A DNA stretch of 64,000 nt from contig NC_061077.1 of assembly GCF_021917145.1 (NCBI RefSeq), forward strand, positions 12,730,125-12,794,124. The letters are read 5' to 3'. Of this stretch, positions 1-14,574 are shown piece by piece (position 1 is the first letter of the stretch; each line of letters opens with the position of its first letter). A program made the position numbers and the translations under genes. Source of the stretch: Hypomesus transpacificus (lineage: Eukaryota > Chordata > Actinopteri > Osmeriformes > Osmeridae). Under the pieces are notes generated by a model. It saw only the letters and a program-made list of their open reading frames with translations. It was not told where the DNA came from and searched no databases.

Positions 1-1949
1 GTAGCCAGCCTAGGTAATTTTTTTCTAGTTTATCTTTTACTTTTAGCAGTTTTTCCCCTCATATTGTATTAAATTATGCTTTAAAAACAAAAAACCTTTG
101 GTCGTGTTTGTGTGTGTGTGTTGGGGGGGTCGTTAAACCTCCCCCCAGTATACAGGCTGTTGCACCATAGGCTACCCCAACACAGTATTACATTTAAAGG
201 CCTGCAAGGTCAAGGTATTTTAAGTTCCGTCCAGAACCCCTAAAACTGGCATCCAGAAGTGTTACTCAGAAGCACTTAATACAAAATCATCAGAAAACCC
301 CAGTGTAATATATTAAAAATATACATTTGACACCCATGATCTACCACAATTTGTATTTGAACACACTTATAGGGTTTCCTTCATAGACCCTTCTCTAGCT
401 GGCAGACCTTCTCACCCATTTCAGTTAGCTGTTGAGGACGTACAAGTTAAGTTCAAACATGAATATGACCTACGGGAGGGAATAGTCTGTTCAGAGATTT
501 CAGATTATTTTGCCAATGACTGTACAAGACAGTATCCCTTCAATTCTTTCAAAATTGTTTCATTGTCATCCAAGCACCTAATGGTCACATACATATTCAT
601 ATTGGAGCAGGCGATTAAGATACTTAGATACTGGTGCCCCTGACAGGATTAGTCCATGCCCATTCAGTTTTAGCACAATTGGGATTGGATTTTGGAGGTC
701 TGGGACTGGTTAACCTGCAATGACTCTCCACAGTCAACACTGATTGGTTATGTGGATAAGTAGTGGGCCTCTCCTATTGGATAGATTGATGCGAGTGATG
801 CGAGAGGGTGCTACTGTAATACATTCATGGTGCGTTCCCATCTGCTTCCTCTATCTCAAGGATAATCCCCTGGAATACCTCCACATCTGTCTGCTCCAAA
901 ACAAAGCAGAACAATATAATACCATTTTGTGCTCTCATTGTATATTTTTTGACTCCTCTATTCAGCGCTCTGGAATACAAATTTGCCTGTTATCATCCAC
1001 CTGCCGTTACATAAAAGCATTAGCCTAATTTTAGGCAAATCCTGTCTAATTTCCCGAGTGTAGGACACAAACAGAATTATTTTTGAGTTTTGTTCTAGTT
1101 GTATACATTTTATTATAAGCCTAGAAAAAAATAGTTTGATTGGAAAGTCATGAGATTGTGGATTGGTGTCAGAGACTACATTGCAGTGGTAACCACTTTA
1201 CTCAATACTAGTTTTGACTCGATACTTTATTTTACTGACTATATACAGAATTAAATAACATGATATTCAAGCCGGGGGAAATCACGTTGGGTGTTTTGCA
1301 TTAAAACGTCTATTAAAGCATGGGAAAAGGAAAATGATTGTTCTTTTTATGGAAGGGATTTAGTATCTCTTGCCAGGAAATCAACAAGACACTTTAAGTT
1401 ACGTTTTGTAACAGCATCATTTAAGTATGGGGTCAACCCCTCCACAAGGGGGTGTATAACACTGTTCAAGACTACAGTGACTATCATGCATCCCGTTTTG
1501 GCAGATTAAGGTAGCTTCTTGGAACAACTATGATTATACAACATGGGTACTGTTGACACACGTTGGAAGCTTTGTGCACTTAAAATAATAAATGATAAAG
1601 CAGGGTAAAGCATGATACACTGAGAGAGATGAGGTAGCTTGAGGGAGAACGTGTCATTGTTGCTCATCCGCCTGGTGTTCAGCCCCTTGTGACCTACACG
1701 AAATAGACCAAGAGATATCTCCATTCTGTCCTCTATATATTTGTTTGCAAATGAACTTAGAGGGGGGAAATCATTTTTTAAATTATATGTGTAAAAAGAT
1801 TCAAGAAACACAAGTAGATATTTAGCATATATTACATCTGTTTAATTACTTGTGGTAATAAAGATATAAAACAAAGTAAGGTAAAAGTTAGGTGTCCATT
1901 ACATTGCTACATTTATACATTATGATTCAAAAGGTACAAAAATAAAGCT
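1..1949. other. No gene seen; distal 3' flank of dhh
   Basis: AT-rich non-coding sequence downstream of the minus-strand dhh gene. A short GT tract and a G-run/C-run hairpin occur near 105-150. The short open frames have no recognisable domains, and no paired splice sites make a convincing exon. Confidence 0.5.
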
Positions 1950-1955
1950 TTTATT
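1950..1955 (-). terminator. dhh: Candidate poly(A) signal of dhh
   Basis: AATAAA on the minus strand (tttatt on plus), about 410 nt past the dhh stop codon. It is the first canonical hexamer I see downstream of the stop. The poly(A) site itself is inferred, not seen. Confidence 0.4.
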
Positions 1956-2361
1956 TTTTCTGGCAAATATTTCCTCTTTTACTAGAATAATAAAGTATAT
2001 GGACATCAACCATTTGTTTTCTTGGAAATAGATTAAATGAGTTATAGGTACACTTTAAGAAACAGAACAGTTTATATAGACAGTTATGCCCATACCACTT
2101 CTCGGTACAAACACATATTTTACATATATTTACTTTAACCAACCATAAAAATGTCAAATGAATGTCACGTGAAAATTATTACATAAATTACATTGCAAAT
2201 CCAGTGAGTGAAATAAAGCAAATAAACCATGTTCAGTGCAATGACAAATTATATGGCACAAGTGAAAAAAGGTTGACGTATCAGTTTAAATCTATGTACG
2301 TAATGACACTGTTTTTCATTGGTAGTCAGTAGCAGTGTCCCAGGCCTGAACTAATGGTCCC

Positions 2362-5300
2362 TTAAAGATGAAATGACTTTGCGTCTAGACATATTCGTCC
2401 AAGGCTGTGAAGCAGTCTAGCATACCAGTGCACATTTGACACTTCTTCCGGCACGGTGTCACAATTCCTCACAACATCTCTAATAAGAGATACTGTGAGA
2501 TTGTGACGGTAACTTGAAACGTCTTTGTTGGCCTGCACACAGTTAAACACGGGTCTCTCCCAGTAGGTATTCTTTGTGGCACCTAACTTGGACACAGTGG
2601 TTTTTCCTCCTGGTGGCTTCTCTTCCCAAACCAGCTGGCTGAAGGAGAGCAATAGTCTGAGAGGCCCAAACGCCCAGTGTGCCAGTCTGTGGTCCTCCAC
2701 GGCTGCATAGCTGGATGCCAGTACCCCATCCACAAACAGAGTGCCGTGTTCAGTCAGTGGCGCATATACACCTACCCCCTCTTCCACAGATACAAAGATG
2801 ATCTTGGATGGTTGAACGCCACCGGCCACATGGACGAGCACATAGTCCCCCAGCTTGGCTCGACTGGCGAACAGAGCCGGGTACTCACTGTGGTTGAGTT
2901 TGTAGCGAGGAGACAGGAAGACAAGATGGTGGGGGGTCAGGGTGAGACAGTGGCTGTCTTCCGTGCACAGAACCAGGAACGTGGACCTGCTTTCGCGGTC
3001 CCTGTGCAGAAACGAGAGCACACGGCTGAAGACGGCTTGACCCGACTCGGACAAAGTCATCACTCTGTCCCCTGGAGCCAGAGAGGACAGGTCCTTCTGT
3101 CCCTGCCCGGCCACAGTCACCTGCGCCCAGCCTGGAAAGCAGCCCCCCTTCTCCACTGCCACTGAGTGATCTGAAGGAAAAACAAGAGACAGAGACGATC
3201 CTTTACTGAAGAAACGAGACAGTGATTAGGACACAATAACACAATTGGCCAAAAACCTTACGGTAGTAAACCTACAGCCTGGATGAGGACAAGCACCAGC
3301 CACATGAGGCCAACCATTGAAAACTACTGTGAACGTTATGCAATACGTCTCAGTGGTCTCACCAGCTTTGACAGAGCAGTGGACGTGATACTTGGACTCG
3401 TAGTGTACCCAGTCAAAGCCGGCCTCCACCGCCATCTGGGCCAGGAGCCCGTACTTGTGGGAGTCTCTGTCCGAGGTGGTGATGTCCACGGCTCGGCCCT
3501 CGTAGTGGAGGGAGTTGGGGGGGTGGTGTCCGTCCTCGTCCCAGGCCTCCGTCACCCTGAGGCGCACACCGGGCCACTGGTTCATCACAGCTATGGCCAG
3601 CTTGTTCAGACAGTCCTTAGAGCGCTGAGAGAGATGGGGAAGAGAGAGACGGAGGGAGACACAGAGAAATACAGTTGCAAGTCTTTTTTTTTTGCTTCTT
3701 CAAAGGCCAGTGCCTATTACTGATTCGTGAGCTGCGTTTATCGCATTATGGGCATACTTTGGTGTGTTTGTGTACGTGGGTGTGCGCACACACCCCTGGT
3801 TGCCTGTGGTATTTCTGATGACTATCTACATCGAGACACTTGGCTCCGTTCCGACCAGTGCAATGCTTGTTGCCGTCTGAAACCCCCTCAAGCGGAGGTG
3901 ACCGAGACACTTTTCATCACTCATTAACAAAGTTATACGCCCAACTTGAGACAGTGAGCAGATATGAGTTCCCGTCTAACGTATGGTGTGACTGCAGCAC
4001 AGAATCTCCCCTCCGTCATCCACTGAAACCTTTGTTAAGCAGGGCCAGGCATATGCATAACACTCTGTGTGTTTTCCATATATTTATATACGAGAGAGAG
4101 AAAAATACATATGGAAATATACCCATGCATATTTTCGAGGCTTTAAAAGGTCACCCTCCACCCCTCCTGACCTGAGGACAACGCCACTGTATCCAGTCGA
4201 GTACTGTACATTCCTGAGGTTCTTTTTCACCGAACGACAGAAGAATCAAGGCCGTTCTCTTTGTATCCAGTAATGACTTTCCTCATTGTCACCCCTGACA
4301 CATTCGATCAGAAAGGGATACTCTTACGCCTACACGAGCGCAATGTTACAAGCTGCCACATGAAAGGAGCAGCTTCTGAGAGATGTCTGAATGTGGGACT
4401 GCTGTGTTTACATGGTGCTAAAGAGGGCCATGTCATTGTACTGTCAAGCCAGCATAATTATTTCCCTGCATCAACGACGAAACAACAAGCCCGATTGGGA
4501 TTGGCGTGTGCGCCCGTAACCAGGTCTGGAGCAGATGGAAGGAGAAACTTCGAAACCGAGCGTGTTGACCGTGATCCAGTGAAAGAGTGTGAGAGAGATC
4601 AGGGAGAGAGTGAGAAGAGAGAGAGGAAGAGGGAGTGAGAGCGAGGGGCAGCGCAACAAGGCAGCAAGGTTCAGGGCAAGTGTGAGGGTAGAGGGGGAGG
4701 AATGTATGGGCATGCACTTGGGAATGTGACAGTGAGAGTGAGAAAGAGAGAGGCACTGAAAACCAACTGGGCACATTTCTCCTCGCAATTCCATTGAGGA
4801 GAGGCGTTTCATTGTCAAAACTACAATGTGGCTTTTCCGACAGGACCATTACTTCAACAGGCGAGAATTTTGTATAGGCGACCCTTTCGGAGTCTCCAAA
4901 TGATACACAAAGAAGTTCTTTCAAGTCTGTGCACACACACACTCACACGTACTCAGACTGGACATTAGAAGGGCACAGACAGGCAACCACAGACTTTCAT
5001 CACATCCTTTACAAGCATTGATTAGAAAGTCAAAAACTATAACACTGATTTAAATGCATGATCATTCAAAAGATCTCAAAATAGTCTCAATCTCATTAAG
5101 TGATCAGTCGATTCAGTGAAACGTCTGAATCCCCCATCAACGCATCACATCAGACGCCTTCTTTATTTCTGAGGCCCGACTGACAAGACACAGGTGTTCT
5201 TCACATTTCTATTTGTTAGATCAAGTGACTTTTTGTGGGAAATGTTACCGCTGAGAAAGAGACAATGAGATACATTGTAACGCAGATTGATGACACACTT

Positions 5301-6858
5301 GACAACAGAGGGTTGAAAATATCAATCATGCGTGGAAAACAACAAGGCTTTTATTGTTCTGTGACCTCAAACCCAAATGCCAAGATCACACTGTGGCTTC
5401 CTTGATATTCTAAAGAGGTCAGATATGAGTGCTGCCGGGAGTCTTTGTCTCCACTCATTATGGGCCGAGTGTAACTTCTATTTGAGTAACCAATACCTAA
5501 CATACTGATGCAGTATCCAGGGGAACTGTCTCAAAAAGGGTTCTAGAGGGACAAGTTCAAACAGAATTTGGGGTACCAACTGCACGTTTAACAAGTATCT
5601 TCACGGTTTAGAACAAAGTATTTTAGAACAACAACAAAAAAAACGAAATGACCTAAAAAACGTTTCAATACAGGGATAAATGATTCTACATAGCACACAT
5701 TCTTTCCCCAGTGTAACCAGTGTACACTATGCAAGGTTATGTGCATCACATGCATATCCCACCTAGTATGCACACATAGACTAAGCAAGTGGAACCAGAG
5801 GAATCGTTTAATTACTGGGGCAACAAAGAGTTTGGTTAAAGATTAAAAGGAAATGATCCTGAGGGCGAACTCATTCTCCTGGAGCATAATATTGAATTAC
5901 ATCCTGATCTCCCCATGCCGACAAAGGACAGAGGGGGAGTGTGGGTAAAAAAAAAATCAAACACCTTAAGCGAGCTAATTTGGTAAAGGACAAAGTTCTC
6001 AGGGGAATAGCGGAACACCTTTATATCGATTGGCTGGCCGTCAAGGCTAAACTGGAAATGCTTGAAAAACACAAAACATGACAATGCGCCATCTGAAGTC
6101 GCACGTGGTCATTATCAAATTGTATGTAGTCATTTTGAGAATGTCACTTTGGAACAGTGCACTTTGTATACACATTTTGTATTGGCTATATAACTTTTAA
6201 TACATTCTTTATTGAAACACCCCATCTTCTAACACCCAATCCACCCCATCCACTAGGCCTGAAGGCTGTAGTTCACCTAGCGTCCAGCAGAGGGATGTTC
6301 TCCCAGAGTCAGAGAACCTGGCAATTTGACTCTGTTTAGGGAGCATCCCTCTACATGGTACATGTCCAATACTAACCCCACATTTACTGTACCCCAGGCA
6401 CTGGGCAGGCATACCTAACTAAGGTCAATGGAGGGTAGTGACCCATCAAATACATTCTTGAAGCCCATATTCACACTTCAGAAATTAAACTAAGCTTGCA
6501 TGATTGGGCTTGATTAACCATTACACACACTTCAACCTTGAGGGTTTACCTTTGTCATGAAGCGGTCAGCCCTGGTGTTTTCCTCATCCTTGAAGTCAAT
6601 GTCGGTGTTGTAGTTACACACCAGCTCGTTAAAACGTTCAGAGTTGCGTGTGATCTTGCCCTCGGCTCTCCCGCTGGCCCCCAGGTTGTTTTCTGAGAAG
6701 TTGGGGACAAACTGCTTGTAGGACATCGGGGTGAGTTTCCTAGGCTTGGTGCGGATGCCATGACCCGGGCCGGGTCCGCATCCCTGGACAAGCCATGCCC
6801 ATGTGCACGCTGCCAGCAGGCCGAGGGGTGCTAGGCGTGCCCACCAGGACGGCTTCAT
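2362..6858 (-). CDS. dhh: Desert hedgehog morphogen precursor
   Basis: Secreted, autoprocessed signalling protein. Three coding exons are supported by GT-AG sites: 6858-6550, 3624-3363 and 3170-2362 (309, 262 and 809 nt), giving 459 aa ending in TAA. Residues 1-26 form a signal peptide. Cys27 in CGPG is the expected palmitoylated N-terminus of the mature ligand. The Hedge domain includes [13 protein letters not shown] and the zinc-site segments HYEGRAVD and HVHCS. The autoprocessing site is GG|CFPG at Gly200/Cys201, followed by a Hint domain with the TPHH motif. The 262-nt middle exon matches the family. An in-frame ATG 23 codons upstream (6927) exists, but the start at 6858 leaves a clean signal peptide. 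Assignment to dhh rather than ihh or shh rests on sequence similarity plus the adjacent same-strand lmbr1l. Confidence 0.92.
3625..6549 (-). other. dhh intron 1
   Basis: The 2.9-kb intron between hedgehog exons 1 and 2. It has a purine-rich GA tract around 4585-4640 and 4735-4755, and otherwise no exon, RNA gene or transposon I can recognise. Confidence 0.7.
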
Positions 6859-9800
6859 TGGGGAATGTTTTGGGACCCGGGTATCAGTGACCCACAAAGC
6901 CCACCATGAGAGCCCAGTTCTGGTCACGTGTTTGCATTTGAAGAGCTTTCAGTTCCAGGTCCATTCCAGATCAGGGGTAATAAATGAGGATTACTTTAAT
7001 ACCAAGTTCCAAATTCACAGATTCGGATGTAGGAGGGTGTTTGTCAATATATAAAACGACTTTTTTTAATCAAAGAAATATCTTTGATGTAAATGGGAAT
7101 ACATGTTATCCTTAGTGGTCCTTTGGAGATAGAGGTATCGGTCGCCGGACAGGTGTTTTCAGGATCTTCAGTTATCTATCGCGTCTCTCTGTCAGTAGTT
7201 TCGTAGCAATACGCAGACGCGACCGGCACTTTGCTCTTCTGAGCCGCGTGGTAAAGATTCCCTTGTGAACTTATTTAAGTGTCAATCGCATCCTTGTCCT
7301 CGGTTCTGCAGTAACTCTCGTGAAGTTTTGGCCGTCCGCTGTCCTCTCTCGCGTTTAAGCGCTCTTGAACACCGTGCGCCGGCCATTGGGTCTTATTAGC
7401 GTCTGGACGAGATTGCCCTCCCTTCCTCTGCGCGCTCCCAATGCGACAGCACACGCCTCCAATTCAACACATGATTAGCTTACTTACGTACTTAGTGCAG
7501 CAATTATTATGGGTAAAATGTGGCTATACTTTTACCCCTTTTGAAGGAGCTATGTCGATTACCATTGTTTCTGCCATGCGTAACGTTACGCACAAATTGT
7601 TGAGGTGGAAAGGCGGAAGATATCAGCCTATGTTCAATCACAAATCACACAAATCAATCTTTTACGCAAAAGCCGTCCAGTCAAGATATTACGATTCATC
7701 TTCAGAACAGCAGTTGTTACACTAACTTTCCCCCCCGAATTGAACTCAGAATCTAACTTTCCATTACACCTCAGACTTGACTTAAACTCTCCATGTCTAC
7801 TTATCACATATTGGGTTACCTATTCTCACTGTAGGCAGTGAGCGTTATTAAAAAGCCAGCCTGAAAGTGAGACTCAAGTTGTGGGTGAAGGCGCTTCCTT
7901 CCCCTGGAGAGTCGCCGCAGCCATGACCCCCTGGCCGACAGTCCCTGACTTACGGCGCACCTTTCCTTTGTTTGCTACTTGAACCAAGACCCGGGGCTGA
8001 TACGCAGCCCCTGAACCCCCTCACACCCAAGACCTTCACTGGAAACACCCGCTGGCTCTATCGGCGTATTATTTTTATCCTTTTCAGAACAATAGCTGGG
8101 ATTTACAGGAATCATTAAAGAGGACAAGAGATAATGTCTCCGTGACTATACGAAAGCAAGAGGCTTTGAGACAAATTGCGTATCATCAGTGTGTGTCTCA
8201 AACAGTCTGCGCAGTCTAATGATTTGCGGAAGGGGTTGAGTTGCAGGTGAAAGTGTGTCACTGTCCCCCACGGCACTCGCTGACTGTCTGACAAAATGCA
8301 CTCTATACGAATCCCAAAAAGGCTTGGATCACACTGTGACCAGTCCATGGGGTACATGTGTTGCTGTGCACAACCAGTGAATTGATCCACAGTCTATATA
8401 TCAGTATGTTTGTCTTCAAAAGCACATAGAATACATGTTACTTTATCTTTCTCTACTAGACTGTGTGTCTCTGGGGTAAACGTTTCCCAAATCAATCCCT
8501 CTTTTCTGTTTATCAACACAGTATGACCTTACAAGTTCTGGCGAGTGCTTCTGAGTGCTGCCGTCAAACCAGCATCACTTAACTTTCCCTGACAAGAAGA
8601 AACTGTACAGGCAGGGTCGATTTTCCTTCACAGGGCTGTCTACCGGCCCGAACAACACAGGTTAGTGCCGAGAGGAGGAAGGTTCTAGACCCCTCGTGCG
8701 CGCGGAGGGAGGGGCTGGACGATGAGCTGCGACTCCCTGCCCTCGTGTCAAACATGGAGGCATGTCCAGGGCTGGGCTTCTGATCAAAAGATGAGAGACG
8801 TAACACATAACGACAAGTGCAGGGGAGCGGCCTTAATCAGACTCAACTCTCTCCCTCCCCCCCACCCCCCACCCCGCCCAAAAAATAACATTTCATATGA
8901 ACAAACACCCCACACGTCTGCCATGAAGACTCATGCAAGCCAAAAGATTTCATCTGACATTAAAGCGAGGGGAAGGAAGCAGACATCTAAGAGTTGGGAG
9001 ATGGAAATAAAGTCATTATTAGTTTTTATTTCAGGGCCCCAACCCACCCCCCATCCCCCCCTCCCCTCCTCCTCCTGCCTCTCAGCGGCTGTCCCTCCTC
9101 CACATCAGGATGGGAGTATATGGCTGTGTGAATGGCTGGGTTTCCTGTCAAGCCGCCGTACAGAAAACGAGATCTTTCCTGCCCCCGGGCTCGTCTACCC
9201 CTGCTCGCTTTGTTCTCGCTGTTTGTTGGGGGGGGGGGGGGCCTGCGCTCCACTGGCACCTGGGCCTCACCGTCGTCAGGCGACAGAATCACGGCTCGGC
9301 CCCTTCAGGGAGCGTCGCTTGTGCCCAGAATGCTCTACCTCTGGTTGCTAGTCTCCATACAGAGTCGTGTAGAATATCCAGCTGAGATTTTCTTGATTGA
9401 GAATCGTTATTACTGGCTGAATGAACGGGCGGGAAGACCTTTGACTGTTGCCATTGCTGCTGGCTTTGACATTTCAATCCAGTGTTTATCTGGACTGTCC
9501 TAAAGCTGAATAGACACTTTGCAGGATCCACTTCCTTTGACAGAGGCCATCGGGAAGGGAGGGAGGAGGAGGGGGCGGGGCGGTCAAGGAGCTGACCCCC
9601 CCCGCCTCCCCCCTTCTCTAAAAAACCCCCACCACCACCAGTTCTCTTGACTGTCTCTCACCCCTGCTATCAGGGCAGGAAGAGGCAGGGTGGTGCGTTT
9701 GACGGGGGCACCAGAGCTCTGGAGCTGGATGATTTCTAGCCCTCCCAGCGACGACACATGGTCAGCCTTTTGTGTGTGCCTCGCCGACCGGGGGGGAAAG

Positions 9801-12800
9801 CTCCCTGCCCTTCACCTGAAAGAACACAGTTACATCACATGGATCATAAACACGAGGATGCGTGTACACGGCGTGTGTACGTAAACATATGTTAAGTCCA
9901 GGTTTTGGTGCACTTTCCTCCGCTGGCTGTGAGATATGGACTCCTGGTATATGGGGGGATAAAGAGAAAGAAAAGAGACATTTTTCACAAGGGCTTTGGT
10001 CTCTTCTGGGACTAAGGCGATGGTGTGGGGGTGGACAATAGCAGACCAGGGTGGAACTTCCTGGCACCAGACAAGCAGGTCAGAGGTTAGCTAGAGCTCT
10101 ATACCTCTGATACTGTACCTGCTTCCAGATTGAGATACCCCTCCAAGCATTCAGAGCCATCAGCTTGTGTCACTAGGTTACTTAGCCAAACACAGAGTCA
10201 TGGTCACGACTGAGTAAAGACTGTTTTAGACTTGCCCAGGTCGTGGGTCTGGGCCGGGAGAACGAGGGGGAAAAGGCCTGTGATTCAGTGTGAAGCGAGT
10301 GTGCCGTGAGTGTGCAATGGAGAGGGGGGTGGGGGTGGCACATGGACAGTGTGACCCGTTATCAGTTGATTAGCAAGAAGGTCTCGCCTTTTCCTGTGAG
10401 TGGCTCTCGTTGTGCCAACGTCCAACGGCGGGAATAATAGCCCCCTAATGCACTTTGGCAAGCACATCAAACAGCCGTATGTCAGGGAAGCTAATCTGCG
10501 CCCCCCCCCCCCCCCTCCGCTCATTCGTGTGTTTTGACAATAAAGATTATTATAGCCTATCTCATCCCCTTACAGGGGGCCTGTGTCTCCTGCTTCGTCT
10601 AGCATACCCTGGACAACCAGTCAAACACTGGGTGTTAACTAGGCTCTACTCTTACGACACTTTATAAACCACATGGTGCCACTTTTGGGGGTGGTGCCAT
10701 TCGAATGCCTCAGTTGGAACCGAGGTTAGGTCCGAGGTCCGTCGCCAAGCACATGGTGAGAGCTTTGAGTGACACCAAATGCAATAGGCAGGGTCTAGTA
10801 GGTCAAAACGCTAAAGATGGGATACAGTAGCACTATATCTGGCTGATACAATAAACGAGGGATGATATTTTACGAAATAATTTTGTTGTCCAGGTGTAGA
10901 ACTTACATAGCTTAACTCTGTCCTGTTTATTTACATATAAGAGAATTTAAGGCGGGAAACGATGAACGGACACGTTGAGTGGTGCCCAGGGCATGGTGCT
11001 TTGGGAACACAAACGTAAAGACGGAAAATGGTTGTGTGACCTTTGTTGGAAATTGGTGTCATCAATTGTGTATTCATTCAGCAATATCTTAACACGGTTT
11101 CATACTGTATTTGGAGCCATGACAATGCAGTTAATCACTTACACGAGGCACCAAGTGTATATGTAAACTGTCTTGCTTAAATAAATGATAACAGTACATT
11201 TGGCATACAGCCATTCATGCTGTCAATGTAAATATACACGGTAGTGCCATAACCTAAAATGAAAACATCCCCAGTTAATGTCTGATAAAAGACGTGGAAA
11301 TCAATGGCTTGATTGATGGGATGCTGCAGACTGTGGGTTTCTATGATTCCAGGAATGTGTGCGTGTGTCTGTCCTTGGCTCTATTCCCTCGCTAACTGAA
11401 CTGAGTAGTCTGAAGTGGAAGTGCGGCAGATGCAGAGTTCAAACTGACGGGGTTGGAGGGGTCATATTTATTTCATAAGTCTTTAGTACCAAAACATTTC
11501 AGTTTTTCAGACACATTCATAATTGAACGCGTCAGTATGGCTCGATGTCATAGGAGTGAATATCAGGCAGGCGAATCTCGTTACTGTTAAACATTTTCAA
11601 ATTCCAAACAAGATGTGTCTTTTGAATAATTAATAGAAACTTTTAGGGGACCTCCAAGGTCATTTTGAAGTCTGCATGGGCAGGTTTGAGACTCAGGCCC
11701 CAAGGATGTGCAGTTTTAGACAAATAAACCCCCCTTCAAATATAGTCGGGGTTTGCCGCCTAGAGTTTGGCACATTTTGTCAGTTTGACGGGTTGCTAAT
11801 TCTTCTAGTTACAGTATGATATATTGGACACTGCACTAGTGAAACATTAATTTCTAACAACATTTTGACCACTTGGCTCAAAATGGGAAACTTAAAATCA
11901 ACAAAGCCGCAACAGTGTGTTGCACTTATCTCTCACTTTGTTACTCTCCCCACAACAGATAGTTCTCTCGCTAGACTTCACTTCCACTTGACACACACAC
12001 ACACACAAATCCATGCCTCTACAATGTGTGCCCTCATCCCACAGGGTCAACCACGGGACTGATATGTAAGTAGCGTTCCGGGAACAATTGGTCTTACTCC
12101 CTTTTAGCAGAGGAAAAGAAACACAAAACAAGGCAGAAATGTAATGACTTCAATTTGAACATCTAACGAAAGAAAATAAGAAAAGAAATGCAAACAAAAA
12201 TCAAGAGGGGGGAAGAATTAATCACCCCCCCCCCCTCCCCAAATCTTCTTTTGACTTTGGGAGGAAAAATGGCAGAGGAAATGAATAATAGGCGAGGAAA
12301 ACGGATGGAAGAAAGGGAGGCGGGCAGGGGTGGGTGGGTGGAAGCGGGGGTGAAGGAGAGAAAGCGTCGCCTCGGCTCCTGATTTGGACGGTTTATCTAG
12401 CGGTAGCATCCGAGCGGGGGAGAGCGGGAAAGCGTAGGCTACGGCCGCGGCGGCGTCACGACAGCCTCCTGGTGACAGACACGCCAAAACACGGCTTTCT
12501 TCTGGGCCTGATTAAAGAAGGGCAGCGAGGGGTGGAGAGACAGGGTGGACAGACACGCACCCTCACTCACACTCAAACACACTCACACACATCCACCGGG
12601 AATAGGGATGGGCTGAAACCAAAACAGCCATCTCGAGTCAAAGACCACCATACAACGTAACACTTTGTCGGACGTACGCAGGACAAACGACAGGACAGTG
12701 TTTAGAAAAAAAACTAGTGAAATTGATTTATTGTCCTGTTTAAAAGTAAACCATAAAAACGTTATTTCCCTGAGGAAATTCCCAAGAATGACTTCTCAAG

Positions 12801-14574
12801 ACATGCCTTTGTAAGTTCGACTGACTAATTAGGAGCTTCTACAGACATGTTCACAAAAAGGCCCCTGAGTCACCTATAACAGGGAACATCCATCACCCCC
12901 CCCCCCCACCCCCCTCCATTGTTCACCTACCCACATTCAACCTTTCTGCTCCCCAAAACCAGCGCATGATGGCTGACCAGTGAGAGGTAAATGTTTAGGC
13001 AAAACGGTGAGTTTGGGAGATACTGTACCCTGCTGGTGACATGGGAAAACAACTGGATCACCCAGATCCTCATCATTGCTGATGCAGCAAAGGGAGGAGG
13101 ATGACGAGGGAACACTCTCTCTACACACGTTACACAAGGTCCAAACGAAGCTACTAAGACAACTGTCACTGCAATGGCAGCATAATGGAACACTCTTGGA
13201 ATGGTTCGTGGAGAGTAATAGTCAAGTAGTTTGATAACGGATAACGGCTCATTTAAGAAATAAATATAACTGGATAATAAAAGGCTTTGACACTACTTGA
13301 CTATATAATTGTTCTATATAAGAGAAAATAGCATGGAATTTCACTGAAGAACAAATCTATCAACCAGCTGACTAACTCTCTTTTGTAAACTGTATTGCAC
13401 TTTAAATGTATTCACTCAAACTCAAAAACAATTCACAGTAATTGGTCTTAAAAGGCTAAGAACTCACATGCCGCCAGTGAATGTCACTTGACAGTCAAAT
13501 CGAATTTGAAAAAGGACCCCAAATAAATTATCCCTGTGTCATGAATAGAAAAATGACACATTACTGTAACTACCAACAGGCAAAATATTAGATGTATATC
13601 TCAAGTTTGTTCAGTTTCATGTAGCCATTACTAACTATTTACAATAGATTTAACCACAGCAAACTTGATTGGTTTATTGCTAAATTTAAGATTACTGCTG
13701 GCTGGAAATGTTGAATGTGGAAATGAAAGACAAATTTCCAAAACACAAATCCAGAATAACTCAGGGGGGAAGCTGAGTATGTTGTTGAAGGTGTGTATCA
13801 GCAGCAACAGTTAAATCGCCCCCCCACACACACACACACTTCCCTGCCCCTCCCACAGGTCCTGGCTAACCATCGAGGATGCGAGGCGAGAACAGTCAAG
13901 CACCGAATCTCCGCCTCCCCAATCAGAAACATCCTCTCATTAGTTAAAAACACCAGTGCAGATGAGAGTCCCAAACAAACAGGGAAGTGAGATTCACTAG
14001 GCCGAAGCCCTAAAATAGTAGGTAGAGGGAGAGAGACAGAGAGACAGAGCGAGAGAGAGAGGGAATGGGCAAGATGCACAGAGAGATGACTCGCTCAACT
14101 CCAGGGCAGGAGGAGGAAACGGGGTCGACGCCGCCACCGTGATGTCATCTCCCCAAATAGCTCGGCTGCACGCTTTTGAGTGAGGGGGGGGACGGGGGTT
14201 CACATCCACCCAGGAGAAGGTTCACAGTCAAGAACAAACAACACAAAGAACTCAAAAAGGATCCCTTTCGCGTCTGTGTTCCAGTTGTGTTTATGGTTCA
14301 GGTTAGGGCACTCTCTGACAGCGACCTTGCAGTCAAAGAACCCAGAGATGGCCCGCCCCTCCTCAGCTCAACCTGGACGGGGACACGATGCTCATTGGCC
14401 AAACTGCACGTCTTCCATTCTCCACTCCCGTTTTGGTTACCCAGGGTCACGGGCAGGCTGGGAAGGCTAGGCAGTGAGGTGCCTTTGGTCCAATGAGAAA
14501 GCCTCTCCAGGAGGCTGAGGTGCCGGGAAGAGGCGGAGCCACGGAGAGGTGGCACCGGGGAAGGGGAGGGGCCG
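6859..14574. other. dhh-lmbr1l intergenic region, no gene seen
   Basis: 7.7 kb between the dhh start and the lmbr1l stop. It should hold the dhh promoter (upstream of 6858 on the minus strand) and the lmbr1l 3' UTR. A minus-strand AATAAA at 13673-13678 is one possible lmbr1l poly(A) signal. C-runs occur near 10501-10516, 12226-12240 and 12896-12915, and a short CA tract near 11991-12007. No open frame here carries a recognised domain or plausible splice partners. Confidence 0.5.

Noticed and set aside
2677-3723. Plus-strand frames of 162 and 146 codons over dhh
   Set aside because: Antisense shadows of the Hint and Hedge exons; no family resemblance.
6859-6927. dhh start at the upstream in-frame ATG (6927)
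   Set aside because: It would place 23 extra residues ahead of a clear signal peptide; the internal ATG gives the usual hedgehog N-terminus.
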